The notes under the pieces are model-generated. The model was not told where the DNA came from. It did not search any database and saw nothing but the letters and a program-made list of their open reading frames with translations. DNA of 64,000 nucleotides from Variovorax sp. OK212 (GTDB lineage Bacteria > Pseudomonadota > Gammaproteobacteria > Burkholderiales > Burkholderiaceae_C). The stretch is taken from positions 372,001-436,000 of the forward strand of contig NZ_FOLP01000003.1 in NCBI RefSeq assembly GCF_900112425.1. Direction: 5' to 3'. Positions 8,848-17,579 of this stretch are shown one piece after another; positions within the stretch are counted from its first letter, which is position 1; the number at the start of each line of letters is the position of its first letter. Made by a program: the position numbers and the translations under genes.

Positions 8848-9360
8848 ATGCTGATTGTTCTCGGTGGCTTGCCCGGTACCGGCAAGACCACCATCGCGCG
8901 CGAGATCGTGGCGCTCGCTCCGGCCGCGTACCTTCGCATCGACACCATCGAGCAGGCACTGCGCTCGGCCAGCGCGCTGGCCGGCAAGATGGTCGGTGAC
9001 GTGGGGCCGGCGGGCTACATCGCAGCGTATGCCCTGGCGCGCTCCAACCTCGCCTGGGGGCAGATGGTGGTGGCCGATGGCGTCAACCCGTTGCCCGTGA
9101 CGCGCGAGGCCTGGCGCACCGTGGCGGCGGACGCCGCGGTGCCCATCGTCGAGGTCGAGATCGTGTGCTCGGATGCCGCCGAACACCGGCGGCGCATCGA
9201 GCAGCGAAGCATCGATGTCCCCGGCCTCGTGCGCCCGACCTGGGCTTGCGTGCGCGAGCACGACTACCAGCCGTGGACCACGCCGCGCCTGGTGATCGAC
9301 ACCGCGACCGTCGATGCGCGCGAAGCCGCGCAAGCGATCCTGTCGCATCTGCGCGGCTGA
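8848..9360 (+). CDS. P-loop small-molecule kinase
   Basis: A 170-aa AAA_33-type ATP-binding protein. The Walker A motif GLPGTGKTT covers residues 7-15; RIDTIEQAL near 31-39 matches the substrate-side Asp of this kinase group, and a polar region EHRRRIEQRS near 115 provides the lid arginines. Relatives phosphorylate antibiotics, adenylylsulfate, gluconate or nucleosides. GGAG lies seven bases before the ATG. No neighbour points to the substrate. Confidence 0.7.
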   Translation: MLIVLGGLPGTGKTTIAREIVALAPAAYLRIDTIEQALRSASALAGKMVGDVGPAGYIAAYALARSNLAWGQMVVADGVNPLPVTREAWRTVAADAAVPIVEVEIVCSDAAEHRRRIEQRSIDVPGLVRPTWACVREHDYQPWTTPRLVIDTATVDAREAAQAILSHLRG

Positions 9361-9509
9361 GGCATCGCGCTCGCAACAGGTTTCGCAACAGACCCCGCAA
9401 CCCAACCCGCACTCAACAGATATCGATAGAGGAATTCAGCGCAAACGGTGCGCGCGATGCCCCGGAGAATTTGCAGCAATTCTTCCAAGGGCGTGTCCCG
9501 CCGCACACC

Positions 9510-10517
9510 GTGTCCTACTCGCTGTCCCTGCTCGACAAGAGCCTGATTCCCGAAGGCGCCGACGCCGCCCAGGCGTTCCAGCACACCGTTGCGCTCGCGC
9601 AAAGCGCGGAGCGGCTGGGCTACCGGCGCTACTGGCTGGCCGAGCATCACGGCAACCGCAACTACGCGGGCTCCGCGCCCGAAGTGCTCGCATCGCACGT
9701 GCTGGCGAAGACCTCGCGCATCCGCGTGGGCACGGGCGGCGTGATGCTGCAGCACTACAGCCCCTTCAAGGTGGCCGAGACCTTTCGCGTGCTCGCATCG
9801 CTCGCGCCGGGCCGCGTGGACCTGGGCATCGGCAAGGCGCCCGGCGGCCTGCCATTGACCAGCAAGGCGCTGCAGTGGCTGCACGACCCGCTGAAGCAGC
9901 GCAGTGAAGACTTCGGTGTGCGCTTGGCCGAGCTCGATGCCTTCCTGCACGACGGCATCGCTTCGGGCCATGCACTGGCCGGCGCGGTCGCCACGCCCAA
10001 CCCGCCGCAACCGCCGCAACGCGTGGTGCTCGGCGGCAGCCCCGAAAGCGCGGTGCTCGCGGCGCGGCTCGGCTGGCAGTTCGCTTATGCCGGGCACTTC
10101 AACGGCGACCCGGTGAACCTCGCGCAATCGGTCGAGGCCTACCGCGCCGAGACCGGCCGCGCGCCGCTGCTCGCGCTGTTCGCCTTCGCCGCCGAGACGC
10201 CAGAGGACGCGGCCGCGCGGGTCGGCGCGCTGCGCAGCTTCCGGGTGCATCTGCCGACCGGGCAGAGCGTGAACCTGCCGAGCCTGGAGGCCGCCGCCGA
10301 GTTCGCGCGGCAGGCGGGCGTGAGCGACTACCGCACCGAAGAGCGCCGCCCGCATGTGATCTCGGGCACGGGCGAGCAGGTGCGCGACGCGCTCGATGCA
10401 CTCAGCGAGCGCCATGGCATCGAGGAGTTCGTCATCGACATTCCGGTCGCGGATTTCGCGGCGCGCCATGCGTGCGTCGAGTTGCTGGCCAAGGCGCGCG
10501 AGACCGTGCCGGCCTGA
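9510..10517 (+). CDS. LLM-class flavin monooxygenase (YtmO/CmoO-like)
   Basis: A 335-aa bacterial-luciferase-like enzyme. Residues VSYSLSLLDKS at the N-terminus, YRRYWLAEHHG near 45 and RVGTGGVMLQHYSP near 80 are typical of the group that includes Bacillus YtmO. The ORF runs further upstream without an ATG; the GTG at 9510 is chosen because family members begin exactly at this segment, though its ribosome site is weak. It heads a run of sulfur-salvage type genes. Family members use reduced FMN and O2; the substrate is probably an organosulfur compound, by inference from the neighbours. Confidence 0.8.
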   Translation: MSYSLSLLDKSLIPEGADAAQAFQHTVALAQSAERLGYRRYWLAEHHGNRNYAGSAPEVLASHVLAKTSRIRVGTGGVMLQHYSPFKVAETFRVLASLAPGRVDLGIGKAPGGLPLTSKALQWLHDPLKQRSEDFGVRLAELDAFLHDGIASGHALAGAVATPNPPQPPQRVVLGGSPESAVLAARLGWQFAYAGHFNGDPVNLAQSVEAYRAETGRAPLLALFAFAAETPEDAAARVGALRSFRVHLPTGQSVNLPSLEAAAEFARQAGVSDYRTEERRPHVISGTGEQVRDALDALSERHGIEEFVIDIPVADFAARHACVELLAKARETVPA

Positions 10518-10562
10518 GCTTTCCGTCTTCCTTCCTTCCCCCAAGAGACAAGAGCGATCGTC

Positions 10563-11909
10563 ATGAGCAACATCAAGTTCGGCGTCATGCTGCAAGGTGC
10601 CGGCAGCCACATGAATTCCTGGAAGCATCCGGGCGGGCCGGCCGACGCGAGCGTCAACCTCGGCTTCTTCGTGCGCAGCGCGCAGAAGGCCGAGGCGGCC
10701 GGCATCGCCTTTGCGTTCGTGGCGGACGGGCTCTACATCAACGAGAAATCGATTCCGCACTTTCTCAACCGCTTCGAGCCGATCTCGATCCTGTCGGCGC
10801 TTGCGGCGGTCACCTCGAAGATCGGCCTGGCGGGCACCGTGTCGAGTTCGTACAGCGACCCGTTCACGGTGGCGCGCCAGTTCGCCTCGCTCGACCTCAT
10901 CAGCGGCGGGCGCGCGGGCTGGAACGTGGTGACCACGCCGCTCGAAGGCAGCGCGAAGAACTACAGCCGCACGCACCCGGAGCACGCGCTGCGCTACGAG
11001 ATCGCCGACGAGTACCTGGCCGTGACGCAGGGCCTGTGGGACAGCTGGGACGACGACGCCTTCGTGCGCAACCGCGAGAGCGGCCACTTCTTCGAGCGCG
11101 ACCGGCTGCACACGCTCGACCACAAGGGGCGCTTCTTCGAGGTGTCGGGGCCGCTGAACATCCAGCGCTCCGCGCAGGGGCAGCCGGTGATCTTCCAGGC
11201 GGGCTCCTCGGACGCGGGCATCGGCCTGGCGGGCAAGTACGCCGACGCGGTGTTCACGCATTCCCCCTCGCTGGAGGACACGCGCAGCTTCCTGCGGCAG
11301 GTGAAGGCCAGCGCGGTGGCGCAGGGCCGGCAGGCCGGCGACGTGAAGATCTTTCCGGGCATCGGCCCCGTGGTCGCGGCCACCGAGGAAGAGGCCGAGG
11401 CCAAGTACCGGCTGATCCGCGAGCTGCTCACGGTCGAGGAGGCGCTGGCCTACCTGGGCCGCTTCTTCGACCACCACGACTTCGGCCAGTACGCGCTGGA
11501 CGCGCCGTTCCCCGAGCTGGGCGAGCTGGGCCGCAACAGCTTCCGCTCGACCACCGACCGCATCAAGGCGAACGCGAAGGCCAAGGGCCTGACGCTGCGC
11601 GAAGTGGCGCTCGAGGTGGCCACGCCGCGCACGCAGTTCGTGGGCACGGGCGAGCGCATTGCCGACGAGATCATCCGCTGGGTGGACGAGGGCGCCGCCG
11701 ACGGTTTCATCCTGGGTTTTCCAGTGTTGGGGCAGGGGCTGGACGACTTCATCGAGTTCGTCATTCCGGTGCTGGAGGCGCGCGGGCGCTACAGCCGCGA
11801 GCTGCCGGGCCAGACGCTGCGCGACCACCTGGGCCTGCCGCGCAAGGCGAGCCGGTATGAAACGGCGGCCGACCCAGCCGGCCTCGTCCAGCCACGGAGG
11901 GCTGCCTGA
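10563..11909 (+). CDS. NtaA/SnaA/DszA-family FMN monooxygenase
   Basis: A 448-aa flavin-dependent C-S or C-N bond cleaving monooxygenase. Typical family segments are GSHMNSWKHPG near 13-23, ADGLYINEKS near 55 and GGRAGWNVVTTPLEG near 118-132. It is followed by an acetyltransferase gene with overlapping start and stop, then by a transporter, the same order as Bacillus yxeK-yxeL (snaA-snaB), where the acetylated S-(2-succino)cysteine is oxidised. A role in cleaving an N-acetylated S-alkyl cysteine is therefore likely but inferred. It needs a separate flavin reductase, not seen nearby. Confidence 0.85.
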   Translation: MSNIKFGVMLQGAGSHMNSWKHPGGPADASVNLGFFVRSAQKAEAAGIAFAFVADGLYINEKSIPHFLNRFEPISILSALAAVTSKIGLAGTVSSSYSDPFTVARQFASLDLISGGRAGWNVVTTPLEGSAKNYSRTHPEHALRYEIADEYLAVTQGLWDSWDDDAFVRNRESGHFFERDRLHTLDHKGRFFEVSGPLNIQRSAQGQPVIFQAGSSDAGIGLAGKYADAVFTHSPSLEDTRSFLRQVKASAVAQGRQAGDVKIFPGIGPVVAATEEEAEAKYRLIRELLTVEEALAYLGRFFDHHDFGQYALDAPFPELGELGRNSFRSTTDRIKANAKAKGLTLREVALEVATPRTQFVGTGERIADEIIRWVDEGAADGFILGFPVLGQGLDDFIEFVIPVLEARGRYSRELPGQTLRDHLGLPRKASRYETAADPAGLVQPRRAA

Positions 11910-12454
11910 TGAGCGACCGGTTCGTCTACACCACGCCGCTCGACCCGCGCGCCCAGCCGCTGCTCGAAGGGCTGGCCCTGGAATACGCCACCCGCTACGG
12001 CGACGTGCTGCGCGAGCCCGGCGAGCCGAAGGAAATCGACCGCTATCCGGCGCACCTGTTCGCCCCGCCGCACGGCAACTTCGTGCTGCTGCTGCGCGAC
12101 GGCGTGGCGGTGGGCGGCGGCGCGTTCATGCGCCGCGACGAGCGCACCGCGGAGCTCAAGCGCGTGTGGACGCACGCCGACCTGCGGCGCCAGGGCCTGG
12201 CGAGCAAGGTGCTGCTCGAACTCGAGGCGCAGGTGCTGCGCCAGGGCTACGAGCGCATCTGCCTGACCACCGGCTTTCGCCAGCCCGAGGCCGTGGGCCT
12301 GTACCTGGGCCATGGCTACACGGCGCTGTTCGGGCCCGCCGCCGACCCGGAAACGCCGCGCAAGCTGCCGTTCGAGAAGGCGCTGCGCGTGACGCGGCAG
12401 CAGGGCGAGGAAGTCGCCCACACGGCCAGCTTGGCCGAGGCGGTGCAGCGATGA
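11909..12454 (+). CDS. GNAT N-acetyltransferase, SnaB-like
   Basis: A 181-aa acetyltransferase. The acetyl-CoA loop is DLRRQGLASKVL, after the strand ELKRVWTHA; the C-terminal QPEAVGLYLGHGY completes the fold. It starts within the stop of the monooxygenase gene and ends in an ATGA overlap with the ABC transporter gene, so all three are coupled. In the Bacillus model the acetyl group protects the amino group of the cysteine derivative before oxidation. Confidence 0.78.
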   Translation: MSDRFVYTTPLDPRAQPLLEGLALEYATRYGDVLREPGEPKEIDRYPAHLFAPPHGNFVLLLRDGVAVGGGAFMRRDERTAELKRVWTHADLRRQGLASKVLLELEAQVLRQGYERICLTTGFRQPEAVGLYLGHGYTALFGPAADPETPRKLPFEKALRVTRQQGEEVAHTASLAEAVQR

Positions 12455-14301
12455 ACACGGCCGTGCTCGACGCTGGCGCCGAGTCGCGCGACCCCGCGCC
12501 GGTTCACATGCCAGCACCGCAGCGCCCGACGCCCACGGCACCTGGCGCACCGGTGAAAGGCGACTACTCGCACTTGCGCATCGTCCCCGCCAGGTACCCG
12601 GCACGCACGGCGGGCACCGTCTTCGCGGTGCTGGTCATTGCGCTGGTGCTGTATTCGACGCTGACCAACCCGCGCTGGGGCTGGGGCGTGTTCGCCGAAT
12701 GGTTCTTCGCCGAGCCCGTGCTCGAAGGCCTGGGCCGCACGCTGCTGCTGACGGCGCTGGGCGCGGTGCTGGGCTTCTTCTTCGGCACCGGGCTGGCCTT
12801 GGCGCGGGTGTCGCGCTCGCCGCTGCTGGCGCGGCTGTCGTGGGTGTTCACCTGGATCTTCCGTTCGATCCCGGTGATCGTGCTGCTGCTGATCATCAAC
12901 AACCTGGGCTACCTGTACGAGACGGTGTCGCTGGGCATTCCGGGCACCGACGTCACCTTCTTCTCGTACCCGACCACGCAGCTGATCAGCCCGTTCGTGG
13001 CGGCGCTGCTGGGCCTCACGCTGAACCAGGCGGCCTTTGCCTCGGAGATCGTGCGTGGCGGCATCCTGTCGGTGGAGCAGGGGCAGCTCGAAGCCGCGGC
13101 CGCACTGGGCCTGTCGCGCAGGCGGCAGTCGTTTCGCATCGTGTTGCCGCAGGCCATGCGCACCATCCTGCCGACCGCGTTCAACGACATCATCGGGCTG
13201 GCCAAGGGCACGTCGAACCTCTACATCCTGGCGCTGCCCGAGCTGTTCTACACGATCCAGATCATCTACCGGCGCAACCTGGAAGTGATTCCGCTGCTGA
13301 TGGTGGCGACCGTGTGGTACCTCGTCATCCTCACGGTGCTGTCGGTGGTGCAGCACCATGTGGAGCGGCGCTTCTCGCGCGGTGCGCTGCGCAATCCGCC
13401 GAATTCCTGGGTTGGCGGCATGGTGCACAGGTTGTGGCGTTCGAAGGTGCCGGCGGTGGCGCCGGTGGCCGGGTTGCCCGCTGCCGACGCCTCTGCCGAT
13501 GCACCCGCGCAGGTGCCGCGCTGGACCGATCCGCTCACGCAGGGCGGCGAGGTCACCATCCACGGCGTGTCGAAGAGCTTCGGCGCGCTCAAGGTGCTCG
13601 ACGACGTGACGCTCACCGTGGCGCAGGGCAGCGTGACGGTGATCCTGGGGCAATCGGGCTCGGGCAAGTCGACACTGCTGCGCACCATCAACCACCTGGA
13701 GCGCGTGGACGACGGCTTCATTGCCATCGACGGTGAACTCGTCGGCTACCGGCGCGACGCCGACACGCTCTACGAGCTGCACGAGAAGGAGATTCTCAAG
13801 CGCCGCGTCGACGTGGGCATGGTGTTCCAGAACTTCAACCTGTTCCCGCACCTCACGGTGCTCGAGAACATCGTCGAGGCGCCGGTCTCGGTGCGCGGCC
13901 TGCCGCGCACGGAGGCCGAGGCGCTGGCTTCGGAGCTGCTGGCGCGCGTGGGCCTGGGCGACAAGACGCATGCCTACCCGCGGCAGCTCTCCGGCGGCCA
14001 GCAGCAGCGCGTGGCCATTGCGCGTGCGCTGGCGCTCAAGCCCAAGGTGCTGCTGTTCGACGAGCCCACCTCCGCGCTCGACCCCGAACTGGTGGGCGAG
14101 GTGCTGGCCGTCATCAAGCAGCTGGCGCGCTCGGGCACCACGCTGGTCATCGTGACGCACGAAATCGGCTTTGCCCGCGAGGTGGCCGACACCGTCGTCT
14201 TCATGGAGCGCGGCCGCATCCTGGAGACCGGCTCGCCCGACAAGGTGTTCAACGCGCCGGCGCACCCGCGCACGGCCGAGTTCCTGGCCAAGGTTCTTTG
14301 A
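12451..14301 (+). CDS. Fused amino-acid ABC transporter permease and ATPase
   Basis: A 616-aa single chain. Residues about 45-320 form a His/Glu/Arg-type permease with several spans and the EAA-loop segment ALGLSRRRQSF near 215, followed by a Pro/Ala linker (about 345-365). The C-terminal 250 residues form the ATPase: Walker A GQSGSGKST near 399, signature LSGGQQQR near 513, Walker B VLLFDEPTSALD near 533. The usual TcyL-TcyN pair is thus one protein, which fixes stoichiometry at one ATPase per permease. Two binding-protein genes follow directly. Import of cystine-like or S-modified cysteine is inferred. Confidence 0.88.
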   Translation: MNTAVLDAGAESRDPAPVHMPAPQRPTPTAPGAPVKGDYSHLRIVPARYPARTAGTVFAVLVIALVLYSTLTNPRWGWGVFAEWFFAEPVLEGLGRTLLLTALGAVLGFFFGTGLALARVSRSPLLARLSWVFTWIFRSIPVIVLLLIINNLGYLYETVSLGIPGTDVTFFSYPTTQLISPFVAALLGLTLNQAAFASEIVRGGILSVEQGQLEAAAALGLSRRRQSFRIVLPQAMRTILPTAFNDIIGLAKGTSNLYILALPELFYTIQIIYRRNLEVIPLLMVATVWYLVILTVLSVVQHHVERRFSRGALRNPPNSWVGGMVHRLWRSKVPAVAPVAGLPAADASADAPAQVPRWTDPLTQGGEVTIHGVSKSFGALKVLDDVTLTVAQGSVTVILGQSGSGKSTLLRTINHLERVDDGFIAIDGELVGYRRDADTLYELHEKEILKRRVDVGMVFQNFNLFPHLTVLENIVEAPVSVRGLPRTEAEALASELLARVGLGDKTHAYPRQLSGGQQQRVAIARALALKPKVLLFDEPTSALDPELVGEVLAVIKQLARSGTTLVIVTHEIGFAREVADTVVFMERGRILETGSPDKVFNAPAHPRTAEFLAKVL

Positions 14302-14329
14302 CTCCCATTTCCTTACTGCACTGTCCTTC

Positions 14330-15250
14330 ATGAACCATCGACGAAACATCCTGTGCGTCCTGCTTGCCGCGTTGCTGGTGCCGCTGGCGGCTTCGGCCCA
14401 GCCCGCGCCCGACCTGAGCCCCGAGCAGGCCGGCCGCCCGCGCGCGCAGAAGATCGACGAGGCCATCCGCCTCGCCAAGGACTTCAAGTTCCAGAAGGAG
14501 GGCGTGCTGGTCGTCGGCACGACCACCGGCCGCCTGCCGTTCGCGGCCTACGCCACCGACACCAGGACGCCCGTGGGCAACGCACCGGACATCGCGCAGC
14601 TGGTGGCCGACAGCCTCGGGCGCAAGCTGGAGCTGGTGTCCACCAGCTGGGCCGACTGGCCGCTGGGCCTGCAGTCGGGCAAGTTCGACGTGGTGGTTTC
14701 CAACGTGACGGTGACGGAAGAGCGCAAGGAGAAGTTCGACTTTTCCACCTACCGCAACGACCAGATCGGCATCTACGTGAAGACCGGCAGCAAGCTCGGC
14801 GCCATCAAGGAGCCGAAGGACATCGCGGGGCTCAAGCTCATCGTGCAGGCCAGCACCAACCAGGAGCAGATCGTGCTGCGCTGGAACAAGCAGAACCTGG
14901 CCGCCGGGCTGAAGCCGGTCGAGTTCCAGTACTACGACGATGACGTGGTGCAGCGCCTGGCCATCCAGTCGGGCCGCGCCGATGTGTACGTGGGCCCGAA
15001 CGCCATTGCGGCCTACGAGGCACGCGACGGCAAGACGAAGCTCGCGGGCGTGTTCTCCGGCGGCTGGCCGCTCGATGCCGAGATTGCGGTCACCTCGCGC
15101 AAGGGCTCGGGCGTTGCCGACGCGGTCACGCTGGCGCTCAACGCGCAGATCAGGAACGGCAACTACGCCAAGGCGCTGTCGCGCTGGAACCTGGAGTCCG
15201 AAGCCATTCAAAGCTCGCGCACCAACCCGCCCGGCCTGCCGAAGAACTGA
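14330..15250 (+). CDS. Amino-acid-type substrate-binding protein (first of a tandem pair)
   Basis: A 306-aa periplasmic SBP_bac_3 protein with a signal peptide of about 22 residues ending LAASAQP. Core segments ADWPLGLQSGKFDVVVSNV and ERKEKFDFSTY are shared with the next gene, and the two are clear paralogues. The stop overlaps the next ATG. Tandem binding proteins feeding one transporter recall ytmJ-ytmK (tcyJ-tcyK) of Bacillus. Confidence 0.85.
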   Translation: MNHRRNILCVLLAALLVPLAASAQPAPDLSPEQAGRPRAQKIDEAIRLAKDFKFQKEGVLVVGTTTGRLPFAAYATDTRTPVGNAPDIAQLVADSLGRKLELVSTSWADWPLGLQSGKFDVVVSNVTVTEERKEKFDFSTYRNDQIGIYVKTGSKLGAIKEPKDIAGLKLIVQASTNQEQIVLRWNKQNLAAGLKPVEFQYYDDDVVQRLAIQSGRADVYVGPNAIAAYEARDGKTKLAGVFSGGWPLDAEIAVTSRKGSGVADAVTLALNAQIRNGNYAKALSRWNLESEAIQSSRTNPPGLPKN

Positions 15251-16203
15251 TGACCATGGCTCTTTTCAAGCACACACCGGGCGCGTGGATGGCCCGCGGC
15301 CTTGTCGCGCTGACGCTCCTTGCGGGTGCGGCGCAGGCCGCCGACAAGTTCGACTTCACGCCCGGGCAGCAGGGCCGCCAGCGCGCCGGCAAGGACGCCG
15401 AGGCGGTGAACGCCATTGCGCCGAGCTTCAAGTTCGTGAAGCAAGGCGTGCTGACCATTGCCGTCGCACCGTTCGCGCCGCCGATCTCGACCTACGCCAC
15501 CGACGCGAAGACCGTGGTCGGTTTCGACGCCGACTTTGCGCTGCTGGTGGCCGATGCGCTGGGGCTGAAGCTCGAGCTGCAGCCCATCGCCTGGGCCGAC
15601 TGGCCGCTGGGCCTGAGCTCGGGCAAGTACGACGCGGTGATCTCCAACGTGGGCGTGACCGAGCAGCGCAAGGAGAAGTTCGACTTCTCGACCTACCGCC
15701 TGGGCCTGCACGGCTTCTACGTGAAGGCCGACAGCCCGATCCGATCGATCAGGGAGCCGAAGGACATCGCGGGCCTGAAGCTCACGACCGGCGCGGGCAC
15801 GAACCAGGAGCGCATCCTGCTCGAGTGGAACCGCCAGAACGCCGCGGCCGGCCTGAAGCCCGCCACCCTGCAGTACTACGACGACGATGTGACGCGCACG
15901 CTGGCGGTGGTCACCAGGCGCGTCGACGCCAACTTCAATCCCAACGCGCCGCAGGCCTACGAGGCCGCGAAGAACGGGCAGATCCGGCTGGCCGGCACCG
16001 TGAACGCGGGCTGGCCGCTGAAGTCCGACGTGGCCATTGCCACGCGCAAGGGCAGCGGCCTGGCCGTGGCGCTCACCACCGCGGCCAACGGCCTGATTCG
16101 CAACGGCACCTATGCCAGGGCGCTCGCACGCTGGAGCCTGGCCGAAGAGGCGCTGCCGAAGTCGGAAACCAACCCGCCCGGCCTGCCGAAGTTCGCGCCG
16201 TGA
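15250..16203 (+). CDS. Amino-acid-type substrate-binding protein (second of a tandem pair)
   Basis: A 317-aa paralogue of the upstream gene, with a signal peptide of about 30 residues ending AGAAQA. It has the shared cores ADWPLGLSSGKYDAVISNVG and EQRKEKFDFSTY and the same C-terminal NPPGLPK. The start is in the previous stop (TGATG), and an internal ATG two codons on is an alternative. Two divergent copies suggest two related ligands or affinities for one transporter. Confidence 0.85.
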   Translation: MTMALFKHTPGAWMARGLVALTLLAGAAQAADKFDFTPGQQGRQRAGKDAEAVNAIAPSFKFVKQGVLTIAVAPFAPPISTYATDAKTVVGFDADFALLVADALGLKLELQPIAWADWPLGLSSGKYDAVISNVGVTEQRKEKFDFSTYRLGLHGFYVKADSPIRSIREPKDIAGLKLTTGAGTNQERILLEWNRQNAAAGLKPATLQYYDDDVTRTLAVVTRRVDANFNPNAPQAYEAAKNGQIRLAGTVNAGWPLKSDVAIATRKGSGLAVALTTAANGLIRNGTYARALARWSLAEEALPKSETNPPGLPKFAP

Positions 16204-17207
16204 GCATCCGTCGTCTCGCGTTCCTCACGCCCGGCAACTACGCCGAAGAAGACCCGCTGGCCGGCCTCGAGGCGGCGCTGAAGCTCTTCGCGTTCGGCGA
16301 GAAGCTCGGCTTCGACGGCGCATGGGTGCGCCAGCGCCACCTGGAGCGCGGTGTGTCGTCGGCCGCCACCTTCCTGGCCGCGGCCACGCAGCGCACGCGG
16401 CGCATCGAGCTGGGTGCGGCGGTGATCCAGATGGGCTACGAAAACCCGTTCAGGCTCGCCGAAGACCTGGCCACGGTCGACGTGCTCTCGCGCGGCCGGC
16501 TGCAGGTGGGCCTGAGCGCGGGTGCGCCGCTGCATGGCGCGTTGCTGGGCAACCGCTTTCACGACGCGGCGCCCCACACCGTCGACTACACGCACAAGCG
16601 GGTGGGGCGGCTCAAGGCCAACCTGGAGGACACGCTGCTCGGCGACGCGCAGACCTTTGTCGAGTCGGCCGGCGGGCGCGTGCGTGCGCGCGTGCAGCCG
16701 CATGCGCCGGGGCTGGTCGAGCGGCTCTGGTACGGCGGCGGCTCGCTGCGTTCGGCCGAATGGGCGGGGCGCAACGGCTTCAACCTGCTGCTGGGCAACG
16801 TGCTGTCGGGCGAGACCACCGACGATTTCCTGAACGCGCAACTGGGCCTGGTCGAGCGCTACCGGCTGAGCGAGACCGACGTGCGCCGCGGCCGCATCGC
16901 GCTGGGCCGCGTGATCGTGCCGCTCGACAGTGCCGACGCCGCCACGCGCAAGCGCTACCGCGCGTTCGCGGCCGGCCGCGTCGAACGCACGCTGGCGCCG
17001 CAGGGCGAGCGGCGCACGCTGTTCGCGAACGACCTGGTGGGCACGTCCGACGAGATTCTCGAAAGGCTGCGGCAAGACCCGGTGCTGCCGCAGGTGGAGG
17101 AACTGCGCGTGGAGCTGCCCTACAACTTCAGCACCGACGAGTACGAACAGATATTGACCGACCTGGCCGGGCGCATTGCGCCGGAACTGGGATGGCGTGC
17201 GAACTGA
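16200..17207 (+). CDS. LLM-class flavin-dependent oxidoreductase
   Basis: A 335-aa luciferase-like protein starting at GTG in a GTGA overlap with the binding-protein stop. Segments GFDGAWVRQRHLE near 38, RIELGAAVIQMGYENP near 72 and DVLSRGRLQVGLSAG near 100 define the fold. It is the last gene of the cluster, which therefore contains three flavin monooxygenases of two types. The final gene is followed after about 100 bases by a strong terminator. Confidence 0.82.
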   Translation: MSIRRLAFLTPGNYAEEDPLAGLEAALKLFAFGEKLGFDGAWVRQRHLERGVSSAATFLAAATQRTRRIELGAAVIQMGYENPFRLAEDLATVDVLSRGRLQVGLSAGAPLHGALLGNRFHDAAPHTVDYTHKRVGRLKANLEDTLLGDAQTFVESAGGRVRARVQPHAPGLVERLWYGGGSLRSAEWAGRNGFNLLLGNVLSGETTDDFLNAQLGLVERYRLSETDVRRGRIALGRVIVPLDSADAATRKRYRAFAAGRVERTLAPQGERRTLFANDLVGTSDEILERLRQDPVLPQVEELRVELPYNFSTDEYEQILTDLAGRIAPELGWRAN

Positions 17208-17302
17208 TCTGGAGGAAGAAGAGAGGAAAGAGGGGACCTGAGGTTGAGTTCGAGGTGAGTCGGAATCGGGTTGCGCCTGCGCAACGCCGAGGGCGACCTT
17301 CA

Positions 17303-17327
17303 GCGGGCCTTCGGGCCCGCTTTTTTT
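17303..17327 (+). terminator. Rho-independent terminator of the sulfur-salvage operon
   Basis: A perfect 7-bp stem GCGGGCC / GGCCCGC closed by a TTCG tetraloop and followed by seven T. It isolates the tRNA-like genes from upstream transcription. A smaller hairpin (GTTGCG / CGCAAC, 17270-17285) precedes it. Confidence 0.88.
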
Positions 17328-17334
17328 CGCCTTC

Positions 17335-17340
17335 TAGAAT
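17335..17340 (+). promoter_or_regulatory. -10 box of first tRNA-like gene
   Basis: TAGAAT, seven bases before the tRNA-like sequence and followed by CCCCGCC. The identical arrangement precedes the second copy. No convincing -35 hexamer is seen at the usual distance, where the upstream terminator lies. Confidence 0.55.
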
Positions 17341-17347
17341 CCCCGCC

Positions 17348-17421
17348 GGAGAACGGTGGTGTAGTGGAAGCACGTCCCCCTGCCAGGGGAGCAGCGCTGG
17401 TTCGAGTCCAGCTCGTTCTCC
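17348..17421 (+). tRNA. tRNA-Gly-like gene, anticodon GCC
   Basis: A cloverleaf can be drawn with canonical numbering starting at 17350: acceptor AGAACGG with TCGTTCT, U8, a 4-bp D stem, GG in the D loop, U33, anticodon GCC, a 5-bp T stem GCTGG/CCAGC and TTCGAGT T loop; G15-C48 and the G18G19-T loop contacts are possible. Oddities: the acceptor helix can extend to nine pairs (GGAGAACGG with TCGTTCTCC), the anticodon stem has a C-A mismatch and only three to four sound pairs, the discriminator would be C rather than U, the first pair is A-U rather than the G-C preferred by GlyRS, and CCA is not encoded. It may be a specialised tRNA or a tRNA-like RNA. Confidence 0.6.
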
Positions 17422-17492
17422 CTCGAATACGCATGCTCGCTCGATCGGCGAAGTGCCTGTCGATGGGTTCCTCGGACCAGAATTTCCCCTAC
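17422..17492 (+). repeat. Diverged copy of the SDR gene start after the first tRNA-like gene
   Basis: The bases after the first tRNA-like gene (about 17441-17481, including GATCGGCGAAGTGCCTG) align with those after the second (GATCGACGGGGTGCCTG, about 17600-17616), which form the beginning of the SDR gene. The duplicated unit therefore seems to have included the tRNA, its -10 box and the first SDR codons. Confidence 0.55.
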
Positions 17493-17498
17493 TAGAAT
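17493..17498 (+). promoter_or_regulatory. -10 box of second tRNA-like gene
   Basis: TAGAAT followed by CCCCGCC, at the same seven-base distance as in copy one. The duplicated promoter implies each copy can be transcribed on its own. A weak TTCCTC lies about 17 bases upstream. Confidence 0.55.
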
Positions 17499-17505
17499 CC
17501 CCGCC

Positions 17506-17579
17506 GGAGAACGGTGGTGTAGTGGAAGCACGTTCCCCTCCCAGGGGCGCAGCGCTGGTTCGAGTCCAGCCCGTTCTCC
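17506..17579 (+). tRNA. tRNA-Gly-like gene, anticodon CCC
   Basis: The second copy starts 158 bases after the first and is nearly identical except at the anticodon arm and acceptor. Anticodon CCC would read GGG. The nine-pair acceptor helix is perfect here (GGAGAACGG with CCGTTCTCC), and if the RNA ends after nine pairs a C discriminator and CCA follow at 17580-17583. The anticodon stem has a U-C mismatch. Changes between copies preserve a Gly anticodon (GCC to CCC), which argues that the gene is used, not decayed. Confidence 0.6.

Noticed and set aside
9264..11828. An 854-codon minus-strand ORF opposite the monooxygenase genes
   Set aside because: Its Arg/Ala/His-rich composition is typical of antisense frames, and the plus strand carries two clear enzyme families.
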